Below are positions 20,101 through 27,700 of a DNA stretch of 64,000 nt, one piece after another; the stretch's first letter is position 1; each line of letters opens with the position of its first letter. The position numbers and the translations under genes are program-made. The stretch lies in NCBI GenBank assembly GCA_036399175.1, contig DASWNP010000025.1, positions 62,001 through 126,000 of the forward strand, given 5' to 3'. The DNA is from DASWNP01 sp036399175. Its GTDB lineage: Bacteria; Acidobacteriota; Blastocatellia; Pyrinomonadales; Pyrinomonadaceae. The notes beneath the pieces are model-generated. The model ran no database searches and was not told the DNA's origin. It was given only the letters and a program-made list of their open reading frames with translations.

Positions 20101-20472
20101 AACCAGGATGCCGGTAACTTCTCCGACCGCCCGTTCATCGCGCCGGGCGTGCCCTCGAAGCGCAACTCCTATCGCAACCTGCCGTTCCGCAACGTTGACC
20201 TCCGCATCCAGCGCGACTTCAACTTCGGCGACAGGTTCCGCATCTCGCCCTCCTTCGAGGTCTTCAACGTCCTCAAGTTCAGGAACATTCAGCTCGCCTC
20301 GACGACAGCGACCAACTACGGCAACCCCGGCATCAACGAGCGGACGGGCGAAGTGCTCGCGCCTTCCAACCCGACCTTCCTCCAGGTGCGCGATGCCAAC
20401 GGCAACTACCTGCTCACCAACAACGCAGGTCAGCCCGTGCAGATGCAGATTGGCGTCCGCGTGCAGTTCTAA
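17152..20472 (+). CDS. Oar-like TonB-dependent receptor with carboxypeptidase-regulatory-like domain
   Basis: Outer-membrane receptor of about 1106 residues, a type greatly expanded in Acidobacteriota. I start at ATG 17152, preceded by GAGGAG, because it opens a signal peptide (MRKFFCLTFVALCLVFNTAA, cleaved near ALAQ). Then a carboxypeptidase-regulatory-like beta-sandwich (GEIAGTVKDVQGAAVANATV, about 30-115), a plug domain (LPINGRRFQDFVLLTP, GGIVNAVTKSGTNEFNG) and a long beta-barrel follow, ending in a terminal Phe (IGVRVQF) as needed for outer-membrane insertion. The ligand is unknown. Monocistronic with a strong terminator. Confidence 0.93.
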   Translation: MRKFFCLTFVALCLVFNTAAALAQTAATTGEIAGTVKDVQGAAVANATVTVSNPQNGFSQTYTTDDEGKFRAVQLRPGDYTLTIEAQGFGLTTQTGYKVEVGSSLDAAITLQVNAVTEEVLVTSAAVETTQVQTPTVLNQTSISQLPINGRRFQDFVLLTPTAQTDPVRNQISLVGQRGINANVQIDGADYNNPFFGGIRGGERSNNAPTIPQSAIREFQVVASGYNAEFGRSTGGIVNAVTKSGTNEFNGSGFYLVRPAELAHRNAFGQVAAPTQHQFGGALGGPLYLPRFGEGGPVTVGGKNRSFFFVSYEEQRLNQERAVLFPNLALINASTAGVGEAFNFYSGLQGPYTQTNNARVFLVRTDFNLNQANQLNFRYNYSTNTALNAVTAGTSLQATTNSALSNNGTEGDRQHTFVGQMTSFFGSNKVNELRGQYSRENRPRIANEISPLVNNSIGTFGTVSFLPTTQSDSRVQFTDNFTVTDGAHTFKFGGEYNRTYATQLFAFRQTGNFAFTGLGGSDATTITTLLRILSVGSSAAGDPANRFDDNRVTYTRATGNGLAELTSHEIAFYGQDSWRIRPNFTLNYGLRYEAQFMPEPEANNTALVNAVGGRDLPIGGRVDPTVINDQTKQFAPRLGFAWDPWSDGRTVVRGFGGIYFARTPLITLAGPINNFRTPPGDVALQLQGITTASGAGTACANLNSPQCPNTIYKQFQLIGIDLNQFTLGSLPILTVEQLQQINSIVAQRRGITFNPLNGLQLTTVGDDLKNPRSVQFGGGIEREVMRGMTVGATFDYVNTINLNRNRDYDLPVPFIRPGDLSQRPFYGISTATPAAFRQNRPITELGNNGYVQVREASARSLYRAFTVRAQLRRKYGQFDAFYVLSKNLDDDSTERNATFAEYDNSFDLRPEYSFSRLDRRHQFVFNTVLNAPFGFQISSTGRFLSGNPIDVSVSGIVAPAGSGLTNAQYAALVTLASNTTGDLNQDAGNFSDRPFIAPGVPSKRNSYRNLPFRNVDLRIQRDFNFGDRFRISPSFEVFNVLKFRNIQLASTTATNYGNPGINERTGEVLAPSNPTFLQVRDANGNYLLTNNAGQPVQMQIGVRVQF

Positions 20473-20508
20473 ACGCACACCGGACTTCGACCATCAAACC
20501 TTCAGAGC

Positions 20509-20541
20509 GAGCGCGCTTCTTCGGGAGCGCGCTCTTTTTTT
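20509..20541 (+). terminator. Rho-independent terminator of the TonB receptor gene
   Basis: A perfect 9-bp stem, GAGCGCGCT (20509-20517) with AGCGCGCTC (20526-20534), encloses an 8-nt loop and is followed by seven T. Confidence 0.9.
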
Positions 20542-20805
20542 GTCCGAAGAACGGGCGGCGCTCTGTACGGAAACAGGCACAATGCCGCTCGCCCCGACGC
20601 ACGACGAAAAACTCGCTCGCCCCGCGCATCGCCTGTCGCCTGAACGACTTGCTCAAGCGCCGTAGACTCTTCACGCCGCGCTCGCCCCCTCGCGGCACGA
20701 GCGTTGCCAATTTTCTCCGGCGTGAAGCGTCCGAGACGCGCCCGCATCTGCTTGCGCGCGAGGTCTTCGCCGTTTTCGTTAGACACCAAAGGAGGAACTT
20801 AAATC
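20542..20805. other. Intergenic region before the CsbD gene
   Basis: GC-rich sequence without a supported gene. The last 20 bp contain AAAGGAGG, the ribosome binding site of the CsbD gene. A stress promoter is expected here, but I cannot point to one. Confidence 0.4.
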
Positions 20806-21018
20806 ATGGGTTTACCGAACAGAGACGAGATGGAAGGAAAATTCGACCAGGCTAAGGGTTCTGTCAAAGAGAATGTGGGCGGCGCTATCGGCGACAGGGA
20901 GATGGAAACAGAGGGTCAGGCCGACCGCGCTGGAGGCAATCTTCAGGAAGGCTTCGGCACGGCCAAACGCAAAGTCGGCGAGACGATTGAAGACATCGGC
21001 GACGCCATCAAACGCTAA
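20806..21018 (+). CDS. CsbD-family stress protein
   Basis: A 70-residue hydrophilic protein. MEGKFDQAKGSVKENVGGA near the start and a second half EGQADRAGGNLQEGFGTAKR show the CsbD pattern. The family is induced by general stress in many bacteria, but its molecular role is unknown. The ATG follows AGGAGG. Its neighbour at 22229-22729 is also a general-stress-type protein. Confidence 0.88.
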   Translation: MGLPNRDEMEGKFDQAKGSVKENVGGAIGDREMETEGQADRAGGNLQEGFGTAKRKVGETIEDIGDAIKR

Positions 21019-21178
21019 GCCGATTCTTCGAGCGATTCTTCTCCGCGAAGAACGTCTGAGCAAAACCACTTCTTCAGCAAACGGCTGAACAAACCAGCAG
21101 ACGTTTGAACAAACGACGAGGGCGCGGACAAAGCTTCAGGATGCCTTGTTCACGCCCTTACTTTATCTGCGTCGCTGC

Positions 21179-22120
21179 TCAATCGCGTCTCCGCCAATTT
21201 CTGCTCGGCGGGTCGTCGTCGAGCAAGCGGTCAACGCCGCGACGCCTCAGCCTCTCCATGTAATCTCGCTCGGGCGTGCGCTCGAAATGCTCTCGCCTGT
21301 CGGCGACGACGCGCTCTCGTTCCCTCGGCGTCAGCGCACGACCCGGACGAAACTCACCGCGCTCATCCTCGCGCGCGTCTCTCTCTTCCGCGCGAGGCCG
21401 CCCCTCGAAACGCGGGCGCGCCGGTCTCTCTTCAAAACTCCGCTCGTCCCGCCCGTCGCCGCGCTCGATTTCGCGCTCGCGCTCTTCGCGGTAACGCCGC
21501 ATGCTCTCCAACTGGCTGCGCCGCGCTTCGCCGAGCGCCTCCTCAAAACGTCGCTCTCGCTCCCCGTCGCGCACACGCTCCGACTCGCGCACACGCTCCG
21601 CGTCGTCTTCTTCGCGACGGCGCACCCGATGCTGACGACGCTCTTCTTCCTCTTCCAGTTCGCGCTCCTCTTCAAAGCGTCGAACCCCTTCGGCGTGACG
21701 CTCGGCCTGACGACGAAAGCGTGCGAGGTCTTCGTCGAGCTGCCGCTCGGGATTTCTGCCGAAGAAGCGCGCCGCCGCCTCACCGGAACGCCCGCCCGGC
21801 GTCCCGTAACCGAGAACCGCGCGCAGCAGCGTCGTTCCCCTTCGCGTCTCCTGCAAAATCAGCTCGCCGTCCGCCTCAACGTCGCCCTCCAAAGAGCGCC
21901 ACGCCAGGCGGTGGTCAGGCTCGAAGACCGTCGTCTCGGCAACCCACACAGCATCCTCTCCGGCAGCCGTCTCAACCCGCCAGCGCGTCGCACGCCGCCC
22001 CACGCGCCGCACCTCCCTGATGCCACGCATCCAGCGCGGGAAGCTCTCAAAATCACTCAACAACTCGAACACGCGCTCCACCGGCGCGTCTATCTCAATC
22101 GCCCGCTCTGCTCTCTCCAT
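21179..22120 (-). CDS. SRPBCC-domain protein with long Glu/Arg-rich tail
   Basis: Residues 1 to about 145 form a START/polyketide-cyclase-like SRPBCC domain (MERAERAIEIDAPVERVFEL, WMRGIREVRRVGR, FEPDHRLAWRS), of the kind that binds a hydrophobic ligand. The remaining 165 residues are almost only Arg, Glu, Asp and few others (REREIERGDGRDERSFEE), a highly charged mixed-sign tail that is probably disordered or a long helix. The frame is intact and the first domain is typical, so the tail appears to be translated. Function of the tail is unknown. The opposite strand also shows a long open frame here, which I judge to be a shadow. Confidence 0.75.
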   Translation of the reverse strand: MERAERAIEIDAPVERVFELLSDFESFPRWMRGIREVRRVGRRATRWRVETAAGEDAVWVAETTVFEPDHRLAWRSLEGDVEADGELILQETRRGTTLLRAVLGYGTPGGRSGEAAARFFGRNPERQLDEDLARFRRQAERHAEGVRRFEEERELEEEEERRQHRVRRREEDDAERVRESERVRDGERERRFEEALGEARRSQLESMRRYREEREREIERGDGRDERSFEERPARPRFEGRPRAEERDAREDERGEFRPGRALTPRERERVVADRREHFERTPERDYMERLRRRGVDRLLDDDPPSRNWRRRD

Positions 22121-22135
22121 GACAACACCTTAAAG

Positions 22136-22231
22136 AAATGATGAATGCGGAATGATGAATGATGAATGAAAAGCAGAAAGCTTTGGTCTTTCAATTCATC
22201 ATTCATCATTCCGCATTCATCATTTGTCTTA
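22136..22231. repeat. Family B inverted repeat
   Basis: GAATGATGAATGATGAATG words on the left, CATTCATCATTCCGCATTC on the right, centre AAAGCAGAAAGCTTTGGTCTTT. It lies between two genes on the minus strand and overlaps the 3' end of the upstream one by a few bases at most. Confidence 0.9.
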
Positions 22232-22729
22232 CTCCTGTCTGACGTGTTCGGCTCCGAGTTCTTCGAGAAGTTTTTCGAGCGCGTCGGCGTCTTGGTCGGC
22301 TTTGGCTTCGACGCCGATGAGGATGCCGCCGCTTCTGAGGCTTGCATCGTAGACCTTCGCGCGATGCTCGGGGATGCCTGCGCCGACGAGCGCGCCGATG
22401 AGACCGCCCGCCGCTCCGCCCGCGCCCGCGCCCGCCAGAGCCGCCGCCAGAGGCCCGGCGATAATCAGCCCGATGCCGGGCAAAGCGACCGTCGTGCCGA
22501 CGGCGGCGATGGCCGCCAGCACCGCGCCGATTGTTCCGCCGACCGCGCCGCCGATGCCTGCGCCGTCAGCCGCCCGCGTCCCGGTCTCAATCGCAAACTC
22601 TTTGCTCTTCGTCGCGTCCGACATCAACACGCTGATGTCCTCGCGCGTAAATCCACGCTTGATAAGCGCATCGACCGCAGCCTCCGCCGCCACGCGCGTC
22701 TTGAATACTCCCGTAATCAGTTTAGCCAT
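22229..22729 (-). CDS. General-stress-17M-like protein with glycine-zipper region
   Basis: A 166-residue protein started at ATG 22729, behind AAGGAG at good spacing; the open frame upstream has no family features. The N-terminus (MAKLITGVFKTRVAAEAAVD, then GFTREDISVLMSD) is the heat-induced/general-stress 17M-like domain. The middle (about 60-125) is Gly/Ala-rich and hydrophobic, like a glycine zipper that may insert in membranes. The C-terminus GGILIGVEAKADQDADALEK repeats the alpha-beta pattern. Its exact role is not known. Confidence 0.75.
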   Translation of the reverse strand: MAKLITGVFKTRVAAEAAVDALIKRGFTREDISVLMSDATKSKEFAIETGTRAADGAGIGGAVGGTIGAVLAAIAAVGTTVALPGIGLIIAGPLAAALAGAGAGGAAGGLIGALVGAGIPEHRAKVYDASLRSGGILIGVEAKADQDADALEKLLEELGAEHVRQE

Positions 22730-22891
22730 AACGAATGCTCCTTTAACAGATGCGCCGCCCGCCACGAGCCGGCGCGAGAACCATAGATTTGCACATGCGC
22801 CGCTGGCTGCGTGCGTGCCGAAAGCGCACAGATAATCATGCTTCAAGGGGGACGCGTAATGTTGGAGCAACGCCCTTGCTATGTCAACTGC

Positions 22892-23049
22892 CGTAGCAAT
22901 CAGCAATCAGCTATCAGCTATCAGCTTTCAGCCGTCAGCTTTCAGCCGGAATCAGAAGCAGCACTTCGAGTTTCTGAAACGACGATTTCGGTTTGGCTGA
23001 ACGCTGACTGCTGATTGCTGATTGCTCCCATCGATTGCTGATAGCTTTT
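22892..23049. repeat. Family C inverted repeat
   Basis: Left arm (22892-22953) iterates CAGCAATCAGCTATCAGC, right arm (22996-23049) iterates GCTGACTGCTGATTGC. It is the largest copy of the family in the window and lies between divergent genes. Confidence 0.88.
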
Positions 23050-23101
23050 AACCAGTGTAATGTAACGCGCGCTATCCGAGACATGGGAGGGACTAGGGTT
23101 T

Positions 23102-23764
23102 GTGATTAAGGCTGTCATTTTCGACATCGACGGGACGCTCGTCGATTCGGTCGATTTACACGCGGAGGCATGGCAACGCACCTTCCGCCGGTTCGGACGC
23201 GAGGTTGCTTTTCGAGACGTGCGACACCAGATAGGCAAGGGCGGCGACCAGTTGATGCCCGTCTTCTTCGAGCGCGAGCAGCTCGACGACTTCGGCGAAG
23301 AGATGGAGAAATACCGGGGCGACCTCTACAAGCGCGAGTATCTGCCGCGCGTCAGCGCCTTCCCACAGGTGCGCGAGCTGTTTGAGCGTATCCGCGCCGA
23401 CGGAAAGCGTATCGCGCTCGCTTCATCCGCCAAAGAGGACGAGCTTGGCACTTACAAAAAGGTGGCGCGCATCGAAGACCTCGTCGAAGCCCAGACCTCA
23501 GCCGACGACGCCGACAAATCCAAGCCTCATCCGGACATCTTCGAGGCTGCACTCGCCGAGCTTGACGGTATCGACACCCGGCAAGTCATCGTCGTCGGCG
23601 ATACGCCCTACGACGCAGAAGCCGCCGCCAAAGCGAGCTTACGCACCATCGGCCTTCTCTGCGGCGGCTTCCCCGAACAGGAACTCCGCGACGCCGGTTG
23701 CATCCGAATCTACCGAGACCCCGCCGACCTGCTCGCACACTACGAAGAGTCGCCGCTTGTATAA
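23102..23764 (+). CDS. HAD-superfamily phosphatase (phosphoglycolate phosphatase/beta-PGM type)
   Basis: Cytoplasmic phosphohydrolase, 220 residues, started at GTG 23102 behind GGGAGGG. Motif I is FDIDGTLVDS (residues 7-16) with the nucleophile Asp, motif II is ALASSAK (about 105-111), and motif III with IV is KPHPDIFEAAL and VVGDTPYDAEAA. The helical cap between motifs I and II is typical of subclass I enzymes such as Gph or beta-phosphoglucomutase. The substrate is not decided. Confidence 0.88.
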   Translation: MIKAVIFDIDGTLVDSVDLHAEAWQRTFRRFGREVAFRDVRHQIGKGGDQLMPVFFEREQLDDFGEEMEKYRGDLYKREYLPRVSAFPQVRELFERIRADGKRIALASSAKEDELGTYKKVARIEDLVEAQTSADDADKSKPHPDIFEAALAELDGIDTRQVIVVGDTPYDAEAAAKASLRTIGLLCGGFPEQELRDAGCIRIYRDPADLLAHYEESPLV

Positions 23765-23860
23765 AGTCTGGAGTCTGAAGTCTGGAGTCTGGAGTCAAAA
23801 CCAAAACAGTTCTTGTCTTTGACTTCAGACTCCAGACTCCAGACTCCAGACTCTAGACTT
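23765..23860. repeat. Family A inverted repeat, intergenic copy
   Basis: GTCTGGAGTCTGAAGTCTGG on the left, CAGACTCCAGACTCCAGACT on the right, centre CAAAACAGTTCTTGTCTTTG. It is the non-coding counterpart of the element within purL and ends 5 bp before the next start codon. Confidence 0.92.
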
Positions 23861-23864
23861 CCCC

Positions 23865-24980
23865 ATGAGAATCCTTCACATCAGTTCGGCGCGCGCATTG
23901 GGTGGAGGCGAGCGGCATCTGGCCGGGCTTTTGGAGGGGCTCGTCGTGCGCGGCCACGAAGTTTACGCGGCGCTCTCTCACGCTTCGCTGCTCGGCGCAG
24001 AGTTGAAGAAAGTTCCCGACGCAAACGTCCTCCGGCTGCCACTGAGAAACGCGCTCGATGCGCCGAGCGCCCTGCGCCTCGCGCGCTTCGTCAGGGCGCG
24101 TCGCATCGAGATTGTTCACGCGCACCTCGCGCGCGACTATCCTCTGGCCGCGCTCGCTTCGCGCCTCGCTCCCGGCTCAAAACTTTTCATCACGCGCCAC
24201 GTCCTCTTCCCTCTCGGACGTGTGCACTCGCTCGTCCTCCGGCGAGCTGCGCGCATCCTCGCCGTCTCCGGCGCGGTAGAGCGCGCCCTGCGTGCTCAGC
24301 GACTTTTTCCGACGGATAAAATTCGCACCGTTCAAAACGGCATCGACATCGAGCGTTTCGAGCGCGCGGCGCGAGGGTTCGACCGCACGGAGTTTCGCAG
24401 GAGACTGGGCGCGTCGGCGCGGCTCGTCGTGGGAACGGTGGGAGAGTTGAGCAATGTTAAGGGTCAGGAGGATTTCTTGCGCGCGGCGGCGCTGGTGGTT
24501 CGTGCGTTGGGAGACGGGGTCGGGTTTCTCGTCGTCGGCGAAGACGCGTCGCGCGACGGCCAAAGGCGAGCGGCGCTCGGGCGGCTCGTCGCCGAGTTGG
24601 GCATCGGCGAGCGCCTGCGACTGCTCGGACGCATGGAGGATGTCGCGCCCCTGCTTCACGCGCTCGACCTCTACGTCTCAGCTTCGCGCTCCGAGGCTTT
24701 CGGGCTCGCCATCGTCGAAGCGATGGCCTGCGGCTTGGCCGTAGTGGCGACGGCGACTGAAGGTGCGAGAGAAATCGTCGAAGACGGCGAGACGGGGCGA
24801 CTCGTCGGCGTCGGCAACGTTGATGCGCTGGCCGAGAGCATCCTTGCGCTGCTCGCCAATCCTTCGGAGCGCGAACGCCTCGGCGCTCAGGCACGCGCCT
24901 CCGCCCGCGAACGCTTCAGCCTCGTACGCATGATAGAAGCGACCGAAAAACTCTACCTCGAAGCCCTCGGCGAGAAGTGA
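23865..24980 (+). CDS. Glycosyltransferase family 4
   Basis: GT-B fold glycosyltransferase, 371 residues. N-terminal part ISSARALGGGERHLAGLLEG; C-terminal donor-binding part with VGTVGELSNVKGQEDFLRAA and the EX7E signature in SEAFGLAIVEAMACGLAVV (about 281-299). Retaining enzymes of this family build cell-surface polysaccharides or glycolipids from nucleotide sugars. The start codon is immediately behind a family A repeat and lacks a clear ribosome binding site. Its substrate is unknown. Confidence 0.9.
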   Translation: MRILHISSARALGGGERHLAGLLEGLVVRGHEVYAALSHASLLGAELKKVPDANVLRLPLRNALDAPSALRLARFVRARRIEIVHAHLARDYPLAALASRLAPGSKLFITRHVLFPLGRVHSLVLRRAARILAVSGAVERALRAQRLFPTDKIRTVQNGIDIERFERAARGFDRTEFRRRLGASARLVVGTVGELSNVKGQEDFLRAAALVVRALGDGVGFLVVGEDASRDGQRRAALGRLVAELGIGERLRLLGRMEDVAPLLHALDLYVSASRSEAFGLAIVEAMACGLAVVATATEGAREIVEDGETGRLVGVGNVDALAESILALLANPSERERLGAQARASARERFSLVRMIEATEKLYLEALGEK

Positions 24981-25095
24981 AGCAGGGTCACTCCTGAGCG
25001 CGAAGCGAAGTCGGATTGCCTCCGAGTGGGCGGCGCAGGTCGGGTTGTTTGACCGTCGCGCGCTTCGCGTGTTATCTACGCGTCGCTAAATTTCA

Positions 25096-25134
25096 TCCTG
25101 CTGACTGGCTGACTGCTGATTGCTGAACGATGAT
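25096..25134. repeat. Partial family C element
   Basis: Only one arm (GCTGACTGGCTGACTGCTGA and following TTGCTGAACG) is present, without a matching left arm nearby, so this is a half element in the gap 24981-25157. Confidence 0.65.
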
Positions 25135-25157
25135 TGCTTCTTGAGAGGGATGCTTTA

Positions 25158-25955
25158 ATGAGCGTCTTGCGCGTTGGCGGAATCGAGCTTGGATACGAGG
25201 TGGCGGGAGCGGGCCCGGCGGTAGTGCTGCTGCACGGTTTTCCTTTTAACCGTTCGATGTGGCGCGAGCAGGTCGAAGTGCTGAGCCAAAGTCGTCGGGT
25301 GATTACGCCTGACCTGCGCGGGCACGGCGAGACGAGCGCGATGGATGAGGCGGCGACGATGGAGCGGATGGCCGAAGATACGACGGCGCTTCTGGACGAG
25401 CTGGGAATCGAGCGCGCCGTCGTCGGCGGTCTGTCGATGGGCGGCTACGTGGCTCTGGCCTTCTATCGTCTCTTCCCCGAGCGAGTGCGCGCGATGGTGC
25501 TCGCCGACACGCGCGCGACGCCGGACACTGAAGAGGCGCGTCGCACTCGTGAAGAGACGGCGCAGAGAGCTTTGAAGGAGGGGATGGGCGCGATTGTCGA
25601 GACGATGCTGCCGAAGCTCGTCGCGCCCGCGACGCTTGAAGGTAACGCTGAAGTCCTGTCGCGGCTGCGCGAGATGATGGAGCGGACGAATCCTGTGGGT
25701 GCGGCCTCCGCGCTTCGCGGCATGGCCTTGCGACGCGACCAGACAGACCTGCTTGCGCGGATAGACGTGCCCGTGCTCGTCGTCGTCGGCGACTCGGACG
25801 CCGTCACACCGCCGAAGGATGCGGAAGCGATGCACGCCGCGATTGCGGGCTCGCATCTCCAAGTCATCGAAGGCGCGGGTCACGTCTCGAACATGGAGCG
25901 CCCCGAAGAGTTCAACCGCGCGCTTCTGGAGTTTCTCGACGCGCTCGAAGCTTAA
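25158..25955 (+). CDS. Alpha/beta-fold hydrolase
   Basis: Serine hydrolase of 265 residues. The oxyanion part is VVLLHGFPFNRSMW (about 21-34), the nucleophile elbow is GGLSMGGY with Ser at about 93, the acid is in VVVGDSDAVTPP and the His in EGAGHVSNMERPEEF. This matches the group of 3-oxoadipate enol-lactonase and bacterial esterases, but the substrate cannot be told. I start at ATG 25158; the earlier TTG gives no added conserved sequence. Monocistronic. Confidence 0.88.
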   Translation: MSVLRVGGIELGYEVAGAGPAVVLLHGFPFNRSMWREQVEVLSQSRRVITPDLRGHGETSAMDEAATMERMAEDTTALLDELGIERAVVGGLSMGGYVALAFYRLFPERVRAMVLADTRATPDTEEARRTREETAQRALKEGMGAIVETMLPKLVAPATLEGNAEVLSRLREMMERTNPVGAASALRGMALRRDQTDLLARIDVPVLVVVGDSDAVTPPKDAEAMHAAIAGSHLQVIEGAGHVSNMERPEEFNRALLEFLDALEA

Positions 25956-26104
25956 AAGAGTCTGTTACTGAAACGGCATCTGCTGGTAGAATACGACGCG
26001 TTCGGGGAAGTTAAATTTGAGAGGCACGAGTTCTTCGCGCCGCCATTCCAATCCGCACAGGCCGACGCGGTTTCAAGCAAGACGAATCAGAGCAGGAGCA
26101 TTTC

Positions 26105-26854
26105 ATGTCCGACAAAAAAGGTTGGGGCTCGGCAGTCCTCGGCTGGTTCATCGTACAGGACGAAGCGCAGCAGGGGCAGGGGCAGCAGGGCGGCGTCGCG
26201 CCCGCGCAGATGGACGAGACGGACGCCCTCATCGCCAAATACGCCAGCGAGCAGATGCAGACGGACGCAGGCTCGGCTTCCTATCAAGCGAGCGGCGGCG
26301 ACCAGACCACGTCCGTCCCTTCAGCCGAACAGGTTTTCCAGAAGGGAGTGCCCGCCTCGACGGGCGGGCAGGTCGATTTCGATGCCGTCTTCGAGTCGGC
26401 GGGCGTCGATGCCTCGGAGCGCGAGCGCGTGGCGAAGGCCGTCGCGCTTTTGCAGAGTCTTCCCGCCGATACGGACAGGACGGTCAAGAAGCAGATTGTC
26501 GAAGCCAGCTTGCGAGCGTTCGGCGTGCCCGTCGAGAAGATTATCGAGGCCGGAGCAGAAGAGATTCAGGCGCTGGAGTTCTACATTCGCGCCGGTGCAA
26601 CCGACACCGAAAAGCTGATGGACGAATCTGAACAGCGCATCCGTGAGTACGAGCAGGAGATTGAGAACATCCGGCGGATTATGCAGGAGCGCGTCTCGGA
26701 GCAGCAGTCGGTCATCAAGGCTTGCAACGAGAAGAAGCTTGAGGTTCAGCAAATTCTGGAGTTCTTCGGTCGGGACGCGGTCGCCGCCGTCGTCAAGGCG
26801 TCGCCGAAGCTCCACGACCCGTCGGGCGAAGCCGCGCCGCCGTCGGCCAACTGA
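26105..26854 (+). CDS. Coiled-coil protein of unknown function upstream of pspA
   Basis: A 249-residue soluble protein, start ATG 26105 preceded by GGAGCA. The N-terminal 80 residues are Gln/Gly/Ser-rich and probably flexible. Residues about 95-165 look helical (VAKAVALLQSLPADTDRTVK). Residues 165-220 form a coiled coil (ESEQRIREYEQEIENIRRIM). I do not recognise the family. It is 16 bp upstream of the pspA homologue, in the same direction, so it is probably a partner of the PspA-like protein in this cluster. Confidence 0.7.
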   Translation: MSDKKGWGSAVLGWFIVQDEAQQGQGQQGGVAPAQMDETDALIAKYASEQMQTDAGSASYQASGGDQTTSVPSAEQVFQKGVPASTGGQVDFDAVFESAGVDASERERVAKAVALLQSLPADTDRTVKKQIVEASLRAFGVPVEKIIEAGAEEIQALEFYIRAGATDTEKLMDESEQRIREYEQEIENIRRIMQERVSEQQSVIKACNEKKLEVQQILEFFGRDAVAAVVKASPKLHDPSGEAAPPSAN

Positions 26855-26870
26855 AGAAAGGGAGACAAAG

Positions 26871-27575
26871 ATGAGTTTTTTCAGCCGCATCGGAAACCTT
26901 TGGCGAGGTTTCCTCTCGCTCTGGATTTCGGACATCGAGAAGGAGCACCCGGAGATTGCATACGAGAACGCCATCAACTCGATGGTCGGCAAGTACTCGA
27001 AGCTCAAGACGGCCACCGCCTCCATCATGCGCCGCCGCGAAGAACTCGACGAGCGCTTCAAGAACGTCAACCGCGAGCTTGAGCAGACCAACGCCGAGCT
27101 TGAGACCGCCGTCGAGACCAATCAGGACGACCTCGCCGTCATCCTCATCCAGAAACAGACTCAACTAAAGACGGAACAGGCCGAGCTTCAGGCCGAATTA
27201 GAAACGGCGAAGTCAGACGCCGACTCGGCCAAGTCTTCCCTCCTGGGCGTGCAGTCCGAAATCAGGAAGCTACAGGCCGAGCGCGACACGATGCTCGCCA
27301 AGATGCAGTCGGCTCAGGCGCGCATCAAGGTTCAGGAACAGCTCGACGGTCTCTCGGTAGACGAAGAAGTCCGCGCGCTCGACAACGTACGCAAGCACAT
27401 CAAGACGACCATCGCCGAAGCCAACCTCGGCAAAGAACTCTCCGAGTCCTCCCTCGACTCGCGCCTCGCTTCGCTCCGCAATCAGACCGGCGACGTGCAG
27501 GCGCGCAAACAGCTCGCCGACCTCAAAGCCCGCAAGGCCGCGCAGCAACAGCAGGGCGGACAGAAGACGATGTAA
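26871..27575 (+). CDS. PspA/IM30 family protein
   Basis: Membrane-stress protein of the ESCRT-III-like PspA/Vipp1 family, 234 residues. The N-terminal MSFFSRIGNLWRGFLSLWI is an amphipathic helix that would bind membrane lipids. The rest is nearly all coiled coil (RRREELDERFKNVNRELEQT, LQAELETAKSDADSAKSSLL), ending in a Gln-rich tail. I start at ATG 26871, behind GGGAGA; the much longer open frame upstream overlaps the preceding gene in another frame and is a shadow. No pspF/B/C genes are nearby; instead an ABC system and AAA+ gene follow. Confidence 0.88.
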   Translation: MSFFSRIGNLWRGFLSLWISDIEKEHPEIAYENAINSMVGKYSKLKTATASIMRRREELDERFKNVNRELEQTNAELETAVETNQDDLAVILIQKQTQLKTEQAELQAELETAKSDADSAKSSLLGVQSEIRKLQAERDTMLAKMQSAQARIKVQEQLDGLSVDEEVRALDNVRKHIKTTIAEANLGKELSESSLDSRLASLRNQTGDVQARKQLADLKARKAAQQQQGGQKTM

Positions 27576-27577
27576 GA

Positions 27578-27669
27578 AAATGCGGAATGATGAATGCGGA
27601 ATGATGAATTGAAAGACAAAAGCTTTCCTGCTTTTCATTCATCATTCATCATTCCGCATTCATCATTTT
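27578..27669. repeat. Family B inverted repeat
   Basis: AATGCGGAATGATGAATGCG on the left, CATTCATCATTCCGCATTC on the right, centre GAAAGACAAAAGCTTTCCTG. It lies between pspA and the binding-protein gene, so inside a presumed operon. Confidence 0.9.
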
Positions 27670-27700
27670 TATAGAACCTTAAAAAGCGAGAGGCTACGCT

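Noticed and set aside
18151..20478. A 775-codon open frame on the minus strand
   Set aside because: It is antisense to the TonB receptor gene, which has signal peptide, plug and barrel features; the antisense translation is Val/Glu/Ala-rich with no family features.
23765..23860. Iterated short words that could be taken for a CRISPR array
   Set aside because: The words are 7-10 bases long without spacers of regular length, the second half is the complement of the first, and there are no cas genes.
26643..26870. Upstream extension of the pspA frame
   Set aside because: It overlaps the coiled-coil gene at 26105 in another frame, and PspA proteins start at the amphipathic helix encoded from 26871.
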